Assembly (NCBI RefSeq): GCF_000266885.1
Contig: NC_018020.1
Span: 3,906,001-3,970,000 of the forward strand
Length of the DNA: 64,000 nt
Origin: Turneriella parva DSM 21527
GTDB taxonomy: Bacteria; Spirochaetota; Leptospiria; Turneriellales; Turneriellaceae
Reading direction: 5' to 3'
The stretch's first letter is position 1. Every line of letters begins with the position of its first letter. Under the pieces are notes generated by a model. That model saw nothing but the letters and a program-made list of their open reading frames with translations. It searched no databases and had not been told where the DNA came from. Both the position numbers and the translations under genes were made by a program. Below, one piece after another: positions 63,633-64,000 of this stretch.

Positions 63633-64000
63633 AAACGGGCGCAGGTAAGGTCACGATCGCCGGTGCCGGGCCGGGACAACTCGACCACCTGACAATCGCC
63701 GCACTCAGGGCAATTCATGAGGCGGATGTCATTCTCTACGACGCGCTGATTGAAGATTCAATTATTGCCGAGTTTCCGCTAAAGGCCGAAAGCATTTTTG
63801 TAGGCAAACGCTGCGGTAACCATGCGTACACGCAGACCATGATTATCGCCGCCATGATAACCCATGCGATGCAGGGTAAACATGTTGTTCGCCTCAAGGG
63901 CGGTGACCCCGCAATCTTCGCGCATTTGACGAGCGAGCTCGAGGCACTCAGGGCGCTGCAGATTGAAGTGACAGTACTACCTGGAGTTACCGCGATGCTG
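63629..64000 (+). CDS. cobA: Uroporphyrinogen-III C-methyltransferase (partial, cut by window edge)
   Basis: 124 codons are present and the frame is open at the right edge. The SAM-methyltransferase start VTIAGAGPGQLDHLTIAALR, YDALIEDSIIAEF, VGKRCGNHAYTQTMIIAAMI and VVRLKGGDPAIFAHLTSELE match SUMT/CysG C-terminal domains. It makes precorrin-2 for siroheme (used by sulfite reductase) or cobalamin. Its place after cysHDN points to siroheme for sulfite reduction. Whether the protein is the single-domain CobA or fused to other domains cannot be seen. Start overlaps the cysN stop as ATGA. Confidence 0.92.
   Translation, partial: MKTGAGKVTIAGAGPGQLDHLTIAALRAIHEADVILYDALIEDSIIAEFPLKAESIFVGKRCGNHAYTQTMIIAAMITHAMQGKHVVRLKGGDPAIFAHLTSELEALRALQIEVTVLPGVTAML

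Noticed and set aside
1-64000. tRNA, rRNA, CRISPR array, insertion sequence or prophage
   Set aside because: No T-arm-like tRNA signature, no rRNA core, no regularly spaced repeat with unique spacers, and no transposase or phage protein was recognised by reading both strands; a covariance search was not possible.

Overview
The window looks like a chromosomal segment of a diderm spirochaete of the family Leptospiraceae, moderately GC-rich, so closer to Turneriella than to pathogenic Leptospira. This is an inference from content: a Leptospira-type DUF1564-like protein, a TatT-like TPR lipoprotein, plastid-type ferredoxin-NADP reductase, KdsB (LPS), the order yidC-jag-mnmE, and yajC-secD-secF. 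No rRNA, tRNA, CRISPR array, prophage or insertion sequence was found, and no gene-free stretch exceeds 300 bases.

Layout. 1-2950: two YeeE/YedE sulfur-transport proteins (minus), a fatty acid desaturase and a membrane-anchored unknown protein. 2984-11400 (all minus): an ethanolamine-type permease, a glutamine-synthetase-family ligase, an iron alcohol dehydrogenase, a small CXXC protein, a TSUP carrier, an M55 peptidase, a PuuD-like gamma-glutamyl hydrolase and an aldehyde dehydrogenase. Together these read as a gamma-glutamylation route from ethanolamine to glycine. 11466-35000: mixed housekeeping genes: NadB, YhaM-like nuclease, a crotonase, HflX, GuaA, FNR, a band-7 lipoprotein, YbaB-RecR, a glycosyltransferase, an M23 peptidase, an AlkA-like glycosylase, KdsB, L31, and a sterol-desaturase-family hydroxylase. 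35004-35647: a VapBC-like toxin-antitoxin pair whose toxin has no standard start codon. 35859-39985: class I fumarase, a Na+/H+ antiporter-like protein and a DUF389 protein. 40142-44101: YidC, Jag, MnmE. 46397-53172: YajC, a Lys-rich membrane protein, SecD, SecF and the three-subunit proton-translocating transhydrogenase, closely packed or overlapping. 53239-60258: a LipB-DUF309 fusion, a tail-less SSB, then BolA, CGFS glutaredoxin, GshA, GshB, an ABC-2 exporter and a glyoxalase-II-like hydrolase. 60719-64000: assimilatory sulfate reduction (CysH, CysD, CysN, start of CobA/CysG).

Themes. Sulfur and thiol metabolism recurs (YeeE pair, TSUP, glutathione synthesis, CysHDN). Translational coupling is common: many start and stop codons overlap as ATGA, GTGA or TAATG. 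The most striking non-gene feature is a set of long, mostly perfect inverted repeats at gene ends, with stop codons inside the stems. The extreme case is a 48-base perfect palindrome that supplies the last codons of both mnmE and the convergent yggS. A REP-like palindrome forms part of a lipoprotein signal peptide, an 80-bp tandem repeat duplicates a ribosome binding site, and a degenerate element of about 70 bp is shared between the promoter regions of ssb and the DUF1564-like gene.
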